A stretch of DNA of 64,000 nucleotides from Myotis daubentonii (lineage: Eukaryota > Chordata > Mammalia > Chiroptera > Vespertilionidae). Below the pieces are notes generated by a model. The model saw only the letters and a program-made list of their open reading frames with translations, was not told where the DNA came from and did not search any database. The stretch covers positions 58,996,093 through 59,060,092 of the forward strand of contig NC_081849.1 of NCBI RefSeq assembly GCF_963259705.1. The letters run 5' to 3'. Positions within the stretch are counted from its first letter, which is position 1; every line of letters begins with the position of its first letter. Below are positions 21,460-32,882 of this stretch, piece after piece. The translations under genes were made by a program, and so were the position numbers.

Positions 21460-21932
21460 TCCTATATAGTGAAAGGGTAATATGCAAACTGACCCTAACA
21501 GCAGAAGGACTGGGAATGACTGGTCACTATGACACACACTGACCACCAGGGGGCAGACGCTCAATGCAGGAGCTGCCCTCTGGTGGTCAGGGTGCTCTCA
21601 CATGGGAGGAGCTCTGCTCAGCCACAAGCCAGGCTGATGGCTGCCAGTACAGCAGTGGTGGTGGGAGCCTCTCCTGCCTCCTCAGCAGCACTAAGGATGT
21701 CCGACTGCAGTTTAGGCCTGCTCCCCGCTGGCAAGTGGACATCCCCCGAGGGGTTCCGGGCTGCCAGAGGGATGTCTGATTTCCATCTTAGGCCCAATCC
21801 CCCGGGGAGCGGGCCTAAGCCAGCAGGTGGTCATCCCCTGAGGGGTCCCAGACTGCGAGAGGGCACAGGCCGGGCTGAGGAACCCCCCCCCTCCCTGCCT
21901 AGTGCACAAATTTTTGTGCACCGGGCCTCTAG
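21460..21932 (+). mobile_element. HeliBat-type Helitron, second of a head-to-tail pair
   Basis: It begins TCCTATATAGTGAAAGGG directly on the end of the previous element. It ends with the hairpin GTGCACAAATTTTTGTGCAC and CGGGCCTCTAG, followed by T. It is 473 bp, non-autonomous and related to the copies at 10284 and 57137. It carries two inverted CTCF-core-like motifs 16 bp apart. Confidence 0.92.
21543..21586. promoter_or_regulatory. Inverted pair of CTCF-core-like motifs
   Basis: CCACCAGGGGGCAG lies on the plus strand at 21543-21556, and CCACCAGAGGGCAG on the minus strand at 21573-21586. Both fit CCASYAGRKGGCRS without mismatch. The pair is divergent in sequence sense, with 16 bases between the motifs. 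Binding is inferred from the motif only. Confidence 0.5.
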
Positions 21933-22131
21933 TAGATATATAAAGATGAACACATTAAATGCCCATTTTAGAGATACTTGCCACTAGGATGATAAGATAT
22001 AAAATAAAAGGTATTATGCTAAAGAAGGCTACAAGACTTCCAGGAATCCAAGGAGATCTATTAGTTAGGTTAATCAAGGAAGGCTTCATAAGGGAGATAT
22101 ATGACCTAGTTCTTGCATCTTTTCATTTATA

Positions 22132-22249
22132 GGATGGGGCAAAAGTAGGTTTACAATTGTTCCTATGGAAAATAAATACAATAATTAATAAAATAATAAT
22201 ATAAGAGTAAAATCTGTGTTTCTCATACTCACTACTTTTTGCTCCTCTG
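22132..22249. mobile_element. Mariner-like MITE
   Basis: The left terminus GGATGGGGCAAAAGTAGG and the right terminus CTACTTTTTGCTCCTCTG are inverted repeats, and both are flanked by the dinucleotide TA (22130-22131, 22250-22251), as in Tc1/mariner insertions. The 118-bp element is AT-rich inside and has no coding sequence. A related element with a better right terminus is at 56628-56749. Confidence 0.7.
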
Positions 22250-22259
22250 TACGTATGTT

Positions 22260-23220
22260 TTTTATTTATTCATTAAAAATACTTTTGAGAATCTACTATA
22301 TCCCAAGCATGTTTCCAGAGACTAAGAGTTCAGAGGTTAAACAGTACAACTCTAGTCTGTGCTTTCATAGATCATACCAGATGAAGAAATGCATAATTTA
22401 CAAGTTATACACCAATTAAATAATGTGATAAATGCTCTGAAAACCTAGAAGATGCTGTGAGTGCATGTGGTAGGAGACCTAATTTAGAGATCTCAGGGAA
22501 TGCTTTGTTGAGGAAGTGACATTAAAACAGCCTTGAAGAATGAATAGGAATTAGCCAAATGAAGGCTGGAAGGAAGAATTTTGGCATAGATGGAACAGCA
22601 TGTATGAAGAATGCAAGGCTGGTATGATTATGATCCCTTTGTGAAATGGAAGGTAGGCCTTTGTGGGAGAAGCAAGAGATCAGGAGATGGAGGTGTGTGC
22701 TGTGAAGCTGGAGAAGAGGGGAGGGGCCTATGTATATGCTGACCTTGAGAAAAGGCAACCCCATCAGCTACTGTTGTGTGGCAGATGGGATAGCGTGAAG
22801 TCGGGTAGCCTATTACAGGGCTATCTCAGGAGTTCAGATTAGAGGTAATAAATAGCACCTCTAATTGGGTTGATTGTATATGGTTTTAGCATTGGGGATA
22901 AGAAGTAATTCAAGACGCACTTTGGAAGAAAAATACACACGACCTGTTTTTTTCAGTGGATAAGGAGTGTCAAGAGGAGACTATGATTCCTTGCAGGAAC
23001 AATGGCGGATCATGATGTCCTCTCCCGAAATGAGGAAAAGGTGTGAGGTTTAAGATCATGAACTCAAAGCTGAGACATCCAAATGGAGACTGTGAATGGG
23101 TAATTGAATAGACAACTGTGCAAATGTACTGCTACGAGAAGAGATCGGTTCTGAGGCTGACAGTGTGACAGACTCAGGGGTCTAGAGATAGATTTTGAGG
23201 CTATTTGAGTGTTAAGAATG
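22260..23220 (-). mobile_element. Old L2 LINE, antisense
   Basis: A long diverged stretch matching antisense L2. It opens with TTATTCATTAAAAATACTTTTGAG and ACTATATCCCAAGC (the AAATATTTATTGAG..TGTGCCAGGC block). It continues with GATAAATGCTCTGAAAA, TTTGTTGAGGAAGTGACATT and GGAACAGCATGTATG. The right part has L2 phrases such as GAGACATCCAAATGGAGA. No coding frame survives. Confidence 0.6.
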
Positions 23221-24480
23221 AGTATTATATATACTTAGATGTAATTATTACCACATGGTTTCAAAATATATATGCCATTCTTCTGCATGATTTTAGTATA
23301 CTCAGGAACAAATATTTTCACTTCTGTAGTAATATTTTTCTAATATGATACTTAAGTCAAAGGGGGAATAAAATTCATTCATTAATTAAACTTACTTTAT
23401 AACACAAATAGTTGGTACTTAGCTGTTTTTGAATAGATACTTGCTTTTGCTTTTTAATACCTTAACATGGATTCATTCCCCAGAGAGTGTATTTTGATGC
23501 TAATTTATTGGAATATGGGTTAAATAATTTCTTATGACAGGTAATTTTGTAACATGTGTCCCCCCCCCGCCCCTCCCCCGCCAGGAATTGGATTAGGGGT
23601 GGAAACCTTTTCAAAATTAACCAGTTATAATTATAATGTAATTTGTTACTTTAATAAGTCCTATTTTATGTATCTTTAATAGTTCATTTCATCAAATTTT
23701 TATAAAATCTTTCCCAGCATAGGGTCTAACTGAAATATGAAATACGTTAACTCATGGTTAAAAGCAGATTTATTCATTAAGTATCTCTGTAATTTTTACT
23801 GAAGGGATTGCAATTGACTTATTTTTTTTTAAAAGAAATACTGCAATTGTCCCACAATATTATAAGATCTACAATACCCATATTGCTTACGGATTGGCCT
23901 AAATTATTAAAAAAAAAAAAAGCACAGTAAGCAAAGGAGAAAACCTTTTCTGCACAACTTTGAAGGCGTTGCTAAGCAGAACAGGCAAGCAGTTGGAAAA
24001 TCTTCCAATTTATTACAAAGATGTAACCTGATCTAAAAATGAGGCTAGAATTACTCATGAAATAAATTTGCAATTGAAAGTCAGCTCATTTTGTGGCTTT
24101 AACGATAAAATGTAAACCTCTATTAAATTGAGTTATCTGTCAAAAATACTTCATAATGATTTAAGATACCCTAAACTTTTTTTGTTGTTTTTTAGTCTAA
24201 AGTTTTAAAATATGTTTTTTTTAAATATCACTATCTTCATGTACTTTACAGATTTACTAAGCTAGGGTCTGAGTGCTGATTAATCCAGGGGTTGATTTTT
24301 TGCTTATATGTCCAGATACACAGGACTCAGTACCTCTTACATGCTCCTAGGAATTGATGGATATGTATTATTTCTCTATTAGTAAATTTATTTGAAAAAG
24401 AATGCCTTTCTGAGTAATCATATTGTCATCTAACTATGTATCGTTACTCAGTCTTGTGCTGTGTGTTCTTTGTCCGGCAG
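23221..24480. other. HDAC9 intron before the second visible exon
   Basis: AT-rich, with a C/G run at 23562-23581. No repeat family is named with confidence. It ends with the polypyrimidine tract and acceptor TTCTTTGTCCGGCAG at 24480. Confidence 0.5.
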
Positions 24481-24614
24481 GGATTGCCTATGACCCTCTG
24501 ATGCTGAAACACCAGTGCATTTGTGGCAATTCCACCACCCACCCTGAGCATGCTGGACGGATACAGAGCATCTGGTCACGGCTGCAAGAAACTGGGCTGC
24601 TAAATAAATGTGAG
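24481..24614 (+). CDS. HDAC9: HDAC9 coding exon (start of deacetylase domain)
   Basis: This 134-base exon encodes [13 protein letters not shown], then a [15 protein letters not shown] segment and [17 protein letters not shown]. It is the beginning of the class IIa deacetylase fold and is nearly identical to mammalian HDAC9. The two cysteines of CxC and the following histidine correspond to ligands of the structural zinc site that distinguishes class IIa enzymes (known from HDAC4 structures). The exon takes two bases of its first codon from this side and ends in phase 0, so it joins both neighbours in frame. The acceptor is TCCGGCAG and the donor GAG|GTAATC. The reading frame continues upstream into the intron with no stop for 57 bases, but the splice site and family length set the border. 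Confidence 0.97.
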
Positions 24615-26028
24615 GTAATCCTGAATTGGCCACACTCTTTTACTTACTTAAATAAATCATGCAAAGGGGCCAGTATTCATTTGGGTAGCAGTAGAAAAAT
24701 GTTAGCTCTGTAGCACCAACACCATGATTGATGAACCATCATCCCTCGGCACTAGTAGCATAGAATTGATGACCTGACTGCCTTGGGCACACAGTAGGTA
24801 CTTAGCCAGTGTTGACGGACTGAGTAGCTGCCTAATGCGTGTGCTATCATTGCAGCATTTGTTTTGTAGACATGCTAGCATTCCTATATCCAGGTAGATA
24901 TCATTTCTTGAGTTAATGGAGAAACTCTTCACAAACTCTTAAGTGCTAAATGCTAAGTAGTTATTATTTTGTGTTATAAGCTCTACTGAACTCAGATATA
25001 TGTCAGTGTTGTCTCATGGAAATGAATTTATTTAGAAGATTAACTGTCCTCTTACCAAGAAGAGTCATTGTTTTTACTGATGTGGCTGTTGTTTTTATAT
25101 TTCTATGGTTCAGGGTTGAATACTTTTATCAATATTTCTTTAGACTCATTTCTGTAGGTTCCTGATGAGTCCCATTTTTTATTTAGAAAAATCTGTTTAT
25201 TTAGGCTTTTGAAGATTAAAAGTAAAAGTGATGAACAATTCAAAAAGGCTCCCATTTTTAAGAAGAAATTAAATGGATAATATTTTTTATTATAGTTATG
25301 TCATGAGGAAACTGATACATTGAAACCATATTAAAGTTACTATACTGTGATTAAGGAGGAATCTTTTTTTAAATTATTTTTTGAGTTAATTAGTTTTTGG
25401 CAACCCAAAATGAAGTCAAGAAAATTCCCATTCGAAGCTAATTTAGTTTTAAGTGAAACTCTGTATTTCAGTTGAAATAGGAATGCCAAAGCGGATGGGA
25501 TGTCTTTCAGAGTAGCTGCACTGGCCGATGTTTGATAGCATGGGTAACATCCATCTGATCATCTTCTCTGCAAAATAGTAAAAATAACTAACTTTCGAAG
25601 ATGCACTTATTCGTTCAATGCATTCATTTCTAATGATAAATTATTTTCCTCTTTCATTTTCTCTTTCGAGGATGAATAACCTATCTCATCTTACAGGGGA
25701 GCTAAATCGTTATATTGAGTACCTCAAATCCTAGATAATGTCCCTAGGTCATTGAGCAGCTGGGACGGGGAATGAGTACTCCAGAGCAGTGGTGCAGATT
25801 TAGTTTCACAAGTTTTATTGTATGTTTATAGTGGAATTGTCAAATGTTTTTCGTATTTAGCATTCTGATTTTGACTAAATGTATCCTTTATCTCAAAACC
25901 CCAAGTGAAAGAATTTGAGCGAGATTTATTTATCTCATTCTTTCCTGAATGAAAGTGTGTTAGTCACCTTTTGCTGGTAGCATCCATATTAAATGGCAGA
26001 CGGCTTTCATACTCTTTGCTAAATGTTA
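24615..26028. other. HDAC9 intron, no gene or named repeat
   Basis: Left part of the 15.1-kb intron (24615-39728). One MIR/L2-like phrase (GGCACACAGTAGGTACTTAG at 24785) is present, too short to delimit. Nothing else is recognised. Confidence 0.45.
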
Positions 26029-26295
26029 TTTTTTTTTATTTTACTTTTTGTTCATCCTCATTCAAGGCTATTTTTCCATTGATTTTTGAGAGAGAGCGGA
26101 AGAGAGGGCAGAGGAGGAGAGAGAGAAATGAAACCTCGATGTGAGAGAGACACATCAATGGGTTGCTTCTCACACTCACCCAGACTGGGCCTGGCATCAA
26201 ACCTGCAACCCAGGTATGTGCCCTGGACTGGAATCAAAGCTCTGACCCTTTAGTGTTTGGGCTGATGCTCTAGCCACTGAGAAACACAGCCAGAG
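26029..26295 (-). mobile_element. Ves SINE, antisense
   Basis: A diverged antisense Ves. The CATCCTCATTCAAGGCTATTTTT tail side is at the left and the TGCTCTAGCCACTGAG / ACACAGCCAGAGC head side at the right. Flanking direct repeats CTCTTTGCTAAATGTTA (26012) and CTCTTTGGTAAATTTTA (26296) look like an old target duplication. Confidence 0.85.
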
Positions 26296-26477
26296 CTCTT
26301 TGGTAAATTTTAGAGTTAGTGTTAAGGTTGCCATGGTATTAACAATACAGTTTGGAGGCCAAACCACTCTGTTGTCTGCACAATCCCATCTGGAGCCCAT
26401 AAACCACCAAGGGACTCATTTGCAGTGGACTGGTCTTAATGGACATTTATTCATGTGAACATTCCTGTCTCACTTTT

Positions 26478-26677
26478 TAAAAAATATATATTTTATTGAT
26501 TTATTTAGAGAGAGAGGAAGGAAGAGGGATAGAAAGATAGAAACATCCATGAGAGAGAAACATCATCGATCAGCCACCTCCTCCACACCCCCCACAGGGG
26601 ATTGAGCACACAACTCGGGCATGTGCCCTGACTGGGAATGGAACCAGTGGCCTCTTGGCTGAACTACACTAGCTGGG
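26478..26677 (-). mobile_element. Ves SINE, antisense
   Basis: It starts at the A/T tail (TATATATTTTATTGATTTATT), passes through the GA-rich region and ends with a diverged head (CTACACTAGCTGGGC). The target duplication CTCACTTTT is at 26469 and 26678. Confidence 0.85.
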
Positions 26678-26686
26678 CTCACTTTT

Positions 26687-27287
26687 CACATCTACTGTAA
26701 ATGTTTCCCAGCTTGGCAATCTTTCTGTGCTTTGCTCAGGGAAGGCATTGCTGTTTACATCTTTTCACTTTCAGTTCTTTGTTATACCCTGGAGCCTTAC
26801 CCCGGCCACTCCAAATTAGCAATGGCTTGTCACAGCACTCAGTGGGTTGTTAGATTGTGGTGTTTCTTACATCTCTTAACTGAAGGAACACTGTTTATAA
26901 GCCGAGCAAAGTACAGAAATATATGGTCCACAACCGTCTTCAAATCTGTCTGTTACCATCCATTTCTGCCCAGTCTTCCTTTTCATTTCCTCATACATCA
27001 CATTATTTTAGTCGTGTATTATTGGAAACCACGAAAGTTCATCCATAGGACACATGGACTGATGTGAGAGCAGACCCAGGTGAAATGCCAGAAGCACTGG
27101 GGGGTTGATGAGGATATATGAGTGAGTCTGGTACCAGACCAGTAAGCTAGGTAAGAGTCTCTTTGGCAAACAACCACACAATAAGTAGTGCACTTGAAAG
27201 CCCAGATCAGAAGAGTTGATCTTAATGAAGATCAAGCACAAAAGGCTGGTCCAAAACTTCACAATAATGCTAACATAATGCTTCACT
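26687..27287. other. Intron between Ves copies, nothing recognised
   Basis: Unique-looking intronic sequence. Open frames on both strands near 26732-27286 have no recognised motif and no splice context. Confidence 0.4.
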
Positions 27288-27300
27288 AGATGTCTGCTTT

Positions 27301-27522
27301 ATTTTTTAAAAAAATATATTTTATTGATTTTTTACAGAGAGGAAGGGAGAGGGATAGAGAGTTAGAAACATTGATGGAGAGAAACATCGATCAGCTGCCT
27401 CCTGCACACGCCCTACTGGGGATGTGCCTGCAACCAAGGTACATACCCTTGACTGGAATCGAACCAGGGACCCTTCAGTCCGCAGGCCGATGCTCTATCC
27501 ACTGAGCCAAACTGGTCAGGGC
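27301..27522 (-). mobile_element. Ves SINE, antisense, young
   Basis: A well preserved Ves: GCCCTGACCAGTTTGGCTCA head at the right end, GGTTCGATTCC B box, and TTAAAAAAATATATTTTATTG tail at the left. A perfect 13-bp target duplication AGATGTCTGCTTT (27288-27300 and 27523-27535) argues for recent insertion. Confidence 0.96.
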
Positions 27523-27535
27523 AGATGTCTGCTTT

Positions 27536-28071
27536 CTTAAGGGATGAAATTGTTGCCTATGTGTTTGTTTGCTCCTCTATTATCAAATATCAATGACTTT
27601 ATGCTGACCTAATCCAAAATATAAAGTAGAATTTCTAAAATCATTAAAAAATAATTTAACTTTAAGGCATCTAAGATGCATCCCTTTCCCTCTGTATGAA
27701 TGATTTTAAAATATAAAGTGGCATTTTGGGAAATGATCATTAGCTAAACAAATGTTATCCTTTTCTATAGATTTTAATGTTCTATATAAGAAAAAACATA
27801 CTATCAAAAGGTATAACACATAGAACCAAAAGAAACACGACTTAATGTCTCTTCTTGATTGTGTCTACCAGAAGAGCAGAGGTTGAGGAAATGAAATAAA
27901 AGGAACATACAGGGATTGTTGCAGACCAGTTTAGCACACTCAGAAATAGCAGAATCTATTTTCTTAGCCAGTAATCTCCCCAGTAAGCACAACTGATACA
28001 TGTACATTGTGAATTTTATTGTAAAGTTTTTATTTGACACATTAATTCTAATATACACATTTATTAATATA
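27536..28071. other. HDAC9 intron, nothing recognised
   Basis: AT-rich intronic sequence between a Ves and a Helitron. No gene or repeat is recognised. Confidence 0.45.
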
Positions 28072-28882
28072 CTAGGGGCCCAGTGCATGAATTCATGCAC
28101 CTTGAAAGGAACTGTGGGCCACGAGGCTGCGGTGGACCAAGGGGCGGGTCTCAGCCCATCCTCCGCACCCCTGCCCAGCCCCTCCTGCTTTGGCCCCCGG
28201 TCCCCTGTCTGCCTGCAGCCCCCCTCCCACTGTTGCCACTCCCACGCACTGATGCTGACAGCGCTGGCCTCACTCACACCTGCTGAGAGCGCAGAGCAAT
28301 TGGGGCCATCGCCAGCAGTGGTGTGAGTGGGGCCAGTGCCGTCAGCAGGTGTGAGTGGTGGCTCCTGCCCTGATTGCCCCTCAGAAGCAGGGGGAGGTGG
28401 AGAAGCCCTCAGGGCGATTGGGGCCCATGCTGGGCGCTGGCAGCAGGTGTGAGGGGGCTGTTGCCAGCAGCCGGTGTGAGTGAGGCCATTGCTGGCAGCG
28501 GGTGTGAGCAGTGCCTGCTGGCCCTGATCGCCCCTCAGTAGCAGGGGGAGGTAGAAAAGCCCTGAGGGGCGATCAGGGCCAGCAGTTGCCACTTGCGCCC
28601 GCTGACCACACCAAGCAATCAGGGCTGGTGCCGGGTGCCAGCAGCAGGTGTGAGCACTGAGTGGGACCACGGTGCGCAGGAGCAAAGAATTTTCAGTAAC
28701 AGCCAGAGGCTCAGGGACTGGTACCCTGCCTTGGTCTGGTGCCCCCACTCACCTGCTCCACAATCCCACTGCGGCCAATGCCTGCCATGTTCTACTTGCG
28801 CCCCTGATGGTCAGCACACGTCATAGCGACCGGTTGTTCGGCCGTTCAGTCTATTTGCATATTAGCCTTTTATTATATAGGA
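28072..28882 (-). mobile_element. HeliBat-type Helitron, antisense
   Basis: It starts CTAGGGGCCCAGTGCATGAATTCATGCAC (CTAG plus hairpin, reverse) and ends TGCATATTAGCCTTTTATTATATAGGA before T. The GC-rich body has recurrent GCAGCAGGTGTGAG-like phrases. A 314-residue minus-strand frame runs across it and beyond its left border, but the protein is repetitive, without known domains, and is best read as chance. Unlike the copies at 10284, 21460 and 57137 it has no clean CTCF-like pair. Confidence 0.92.
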
Positions 28883-29644
28883 TTTTTAAACCCTCTCCAA
28901 GGATTCTAACCTTTCTATCTCAAGCCACATTAATTTGAAAATTTCAATGCTGTGGGGGGAAAAAGCAAACCCCAAAACATGCAACAAACCTTTCAGCAAT
29001 TCACAACTCATTATAGTCAGAAGCCGAAAAGCCAGGAGAAAAGCACACCATAAATGGCAAGAGATTGGGTTCATGGGGATGCATTATCTGATTGAAAAGG
29101 CAAGAAGGTTCTTATGCTAACGAGCTTCCTGGCTAGTGTTCATGAGCCTTCTAAAGCAGTCAAGGCCAATGACAGTATCTTCCAATTGAACTTGACTTTC
29201 TCAGTCCAAGAGAAGTTAAGTTCCAGTTTGGATGTGAATGAACATTTACCTTGATGGCTCAAGGACTGAAGAAGAATCAGGTCTGCCTTTCTAAGTTGCC
29301 TAGAGTTAGCGTCCAGCTCTGTTCCGTGGGTATGTCTGCAGCAAGCTTTCCTGAGAAGGTAAACTCTGTGTGTCTCGGACTTCGGGGAATTTGTGTACGA
29401 GCCGTGGTGAATACATTATGGCTCTCTCTTGCGTGGTACAGACAAATTCCTCTCCTGGTTGTGAAAATAAGAACTCAACTCAATTGTTTTACTAGATTTT
29501 ATTGAAAAGGGTATGTTCAAATAAGAAATAACACATGCAAGTTGGGCAATGTATTGTTTTCCACTATCCAGATAGCAATCTGCCATCTTTGAACACAATT
29601 TTCCTGCCATTGTCTGTATAGCTGCCATAGATAGAGATCAACCC
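28883..29644. other. HDAC9 intron, nothing recognised
   Basis: Balanced-composition intronic sequence with no repeat recognised and no exon-like frame. Confidence 0.45.
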
Positions 29645-29995
29645 GTGCTTTTTTTTTTAATAACATAATCAATGGGTGTATATATATATATTTTTTCATC
29701 TCCAATTTTTATTACAAGGCATTTCTTAAAATTATTTATATATATTTTATTGTTGATAGTATTACATATAGCTCTCATTTTCCCCCTTTACTCCTTTCTC
29801 TCATCCCCTCACCCTCCCTTCTCCCAGTTCTTCTCGATCCTATTTTCCATGTCCATAGGCTATATGTACAACTATATAAGCTCTCTGGTTTCTCTCTTCT
29901 CATCCCACCCCACCCCCACATCGAGGTATGCCAGTCTGTTCCATCCCTCCACGCTTCAGGTCTTATTTTGTGGGTCAATTCATTTTGTTCATTAA
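29645..29995 (-). mobile_element. Probable bat L1 3'-UTR fragment, antisense
   Basis: A TATATTTTATTGTTGATAGTATTACA block is followed by a long C/T-rich stretch, TCCATAGGCTATATGTACA and GGTCAATTCATTTTGTTCATT. I recall this as a dispersed bat repeat, most likely the antisense 3' end of a bat L1 subfamily. Classification is uncertain; an LTR is the alternative. Confidence 0.45.
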
Positions 29996-30095
29996 ATCCA
30001 TGTGCTTTAGAGAAGGAGTTGACAGAGCTATGGGGACTTATACCTGGCCAGCAAGCAGAAACCTGTGGCTAGGTAAATGATTCATTCATTGATTA

Positions 30096-30286
30096 CAGTG
30101 GGGCTCAAAATATTAGCATATATTAGAATGTTAGCATCCCCTGGAGGCTTGTTAAAACGGGGTTTTGGGGGCTCCAGCCCGAGTTTCAGATTTAATAGGA
30201 GTAGGGTTCGAGAATTTGCATTCCTAACATGCGTGTGGGTAATCCTGATACTGCTGATCTGGGCACCACACTTTGAAAACAGCGAT
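30096..30286 (+). mobile_element. MER5A-like hAT-Charlie element
   Basis: It follows the MER5A consensus in order: CAGTGGGGCTCAAAATATTAG, CCCCTGGAGGCTTGTTAAAA, GAGTTTCAGATTTAATAGGA, GAGAATTTGCATTCCTAACA and CACCACACTTTGAAAAC. It is a non-autonomous, ancient, near full-length copy. Confidence 0.85.
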
Positions 30287-32587
30287 CTATCCATTGAACA
30301 GTATCTATCAAGAATTTGCATTTTCCAGGCTTCCGTGTTCAGAGCTGCAGATACAATACTGAGAAGAAGCATCCCCTGCCTTCAAGGAGGTTACCATCTG
30401 GTGAGATCACAAAAATAAATAGGTCATTAAACTCCCAAGGGGATTTATATTGCAGCAATTTTAAAGACTCATTGATCGAGCTGGGGGAATACCTAAAACG
30501 AGAAAGACTGTGGTCAGCAGCCTCCGTAGTCTTAACAGCCTCAGAGGGGCCCTCTGAGCAAGAGAGAGAGGAAGAGATACCATACATCAGAGTGCAACGG
30601 AGGAAGTATGCCAGACCTCATGCTGCAGATTTGCCCTCCTGTAGTCTATCTATAGTCAAGCTCCTTTGTCTGTTTAGATTACTGTTTCCCTGGGACAGCG
30701 TGCAAGGGGTCCCGGTTCTGCTGGCACACAGAGAAGAGCCAGCTTCCCTCAGTCAACAGCGTAGCCAGTTTTGCAATTCAACAATGATATGATAGAAGAG
30801 AGAGCAATTTGAAAGCACTGGGAGGGCTCAATTGTTTCAAAACAATACAATGGTCCACAAATCAAATTTATGTATTGTGTCATTTCATTTAGCAATGTAG
30901 CACATTAACCAAAATGGATGCCTCAGAGGTTATTGTTCAACATTAGCGTTGACCTTAGTCCTGCCCTCAATTATCTGTGTACTTTTGTCAAAACATTTAA
31001 CCTCACTGATGAGGGTGCCGGGCAGCATCCCTTCCAGCTTCTGGGTTGTATGGAGTTAGATGGCTGAGGAGTTCATTTAGAACATAACCCTTTCTTTGGT
31101 TAAGAGCAGACAGCATTTGTCGGCTGTTTTAGTAAACACACTGCTTTTAGTTTGTAAGCTGTAGTGTAAATTGGCCGTGCTTACTAGTCCTGATTAGCAG
31201 CCAGAGAAAACCTTGGTCCTCATTGTGTTAGGTTACCATGGTTCCGTGGGTTAACTTCTTTTGGCATGACGTGGCGCTGTTTTTGAAAAATTGAGGTGCT
31301 ACGTATTCCTCCACAACCAGTACTATTTACTTTCCTCCCTGCTGAAGCATCCATACTTAGTTTAGTGATTTGGTCGGGAGCAGAATGCAAAACCAGCAGC
31401 TCTCTGGTCACCGTGAGAAAGAGATCTCGAGAGGTCCTTTGGTGTCCTCTTGAGGAACAGGCTCTTGGACAAGGTCCCCAGGTTTCTGACGTGTGTGTGC
31501 CCCCGAGGGAAAGAATGCGCTCGCCTGGGTTTGGGAAATTGTGGAGATGGACCCATCATCTGTTAGAAATGCACTGGCAGTTGTTTTTCCAGAAGTGCTC
31601 ATGACTCTCAGCCCCACCAAGCCACCCACAGACATTTGCTTGCTCTCACATTTGTTTTGAGAATAACAACATTTTATAATGCTTTTGTTGGATTGCACAT
31701 TATGTGGACTCCGCGTTGCTTCTTTGTGACCAGTATTGAATAACTTTGCTTCGCTTAATTCCTAAGTAAAAAGCATAAGCAGCACGCTGTGCTGCAATCT
31801 TTAACTCTTATTTAAGCACCAACACAAAGTAATGACAAAACAATTCTGGGCCCCCAAACCAAGTGCCCGCTGCCCCTCTAGAACTCCTCTGCAGTTCCAG
31901 TGAGAGAAGTGGGGAGCTGGTCCAGTGCAGTCTCCAGACGCCAAAGAGCTCAGGGCTGGCGTATCCAGCCCATGTTCCTGCACACACACAGGTGATTTTC
32001 AAATGCCTTTTGCAAATCGAAACAAAGAAGTGCAATGCCCTTCAAAGGAACCCTTTGGAATGTGCAGGTTTTCTGACCTCAGTGTTACAGAGCACTGACG
32101 CCTGCAAGTTCACGGAAATGCAATTAAACATTTGTTTTATAGAGAATCTAACTAGATGGCAGCACATAACAGCTTACTGCTTTGTTTAGTTTGAAAAAAA
32201 AAAAGGTGTTTTTGTGTTTTAGAATCGAACACAAAGCAGTAAAAAAACTCAAGCAGAGAGGCTTGTGAGTTGTCTCTAAGGATGTAGCAGACTTAGGACG
32301 CAGTACAAACGATCTAGATGTGATGAGTAAACCAATGTGTTAAGTCATTATTCTGAAGGAGATTGGTACACCACAGCAGAGTGGACCCGGGCAGATAAAT
32401 ACCTTAAAAATGCTTGCGCAGCCTATAATAAGAATTAAGGTGATTCAGAATTGTTTGTTTGGATTTTTATTTCTGCAAAAAAAAAAAAAAAAAAAAAAAA
32501 AAGAAGAAGAAGAAGAATATGGAAAATGACCAATCAAAGGAAAGAAGACACACTGCCCTTCAGAATCCCTCTGGAAAGTAATACAGG
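30287..32587. other. HDAC9 intron, repeat-poor
   Basis: About 2.3 kb with almost no recognisable repeats. It contains an A-run followed by GAA repeats (32477-32518). Unique-looking, balanced sequence at 30800-32440 makes it a candidate for conserved regulatory DNA. No HDAC9 exon is here. Confidence 0.45.
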
Positions 32588-32731
32588 ACTTTTAGAGCAT
32601 TGGCCTGTGCACTGAAGGGTCCTGGTTCAGTTCCTGGTCACATACCTGGCTTGCAAATTCAATCTTGGGCCAGGTCTGGGTCCCTGTGGGAGACAGCCAA
32701 TTGATGTGTCTTTCTCACATGGATGTTTCTC

Positions 32732-32785
<54 letters not shown>

Positions 32786-32881
32786 CCCCCCCTTCACCCC
32801 ATTCCTCCACTCATCCCTCCCTCCCTTCCCCTCTTTGTAAAAAAATCAATGGAAAAAATGTCCTCAGGTGAGGATTAACAA
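32588..32881 (+). mobile_element. Ves SINE, sense, with long (TC)n
   Basis: The head is degraded (TTTTAGAGCATTGGCCTGTGC), followed by CTGAAGGGTCCTGGTTCAGTTCC, a CT microsatellite (32730-32784) and the TTGTAAAAAAATCAATGG tail ending near GTGAGGATTAAC. The 5' border is approximate. Confidence 0.8.
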
Positions 32882-32882
32882 C

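Noticed and set aside
24423..24480. Upstream Met extending the exon frame at 24481
   Set aside because: The stretch is intron with a polypyrimidine tract and AG acceptor; HDAC9 length and phase place the exon start at 24481.
27804..28748. 314-residue open frame on the minus strand
   Set aside because: It lies mostly across the GC-rich body of the antisense HeliBat and runs into intron. The protein is repetitive, with no domain, no Rep or helicase motifs and no splice context.
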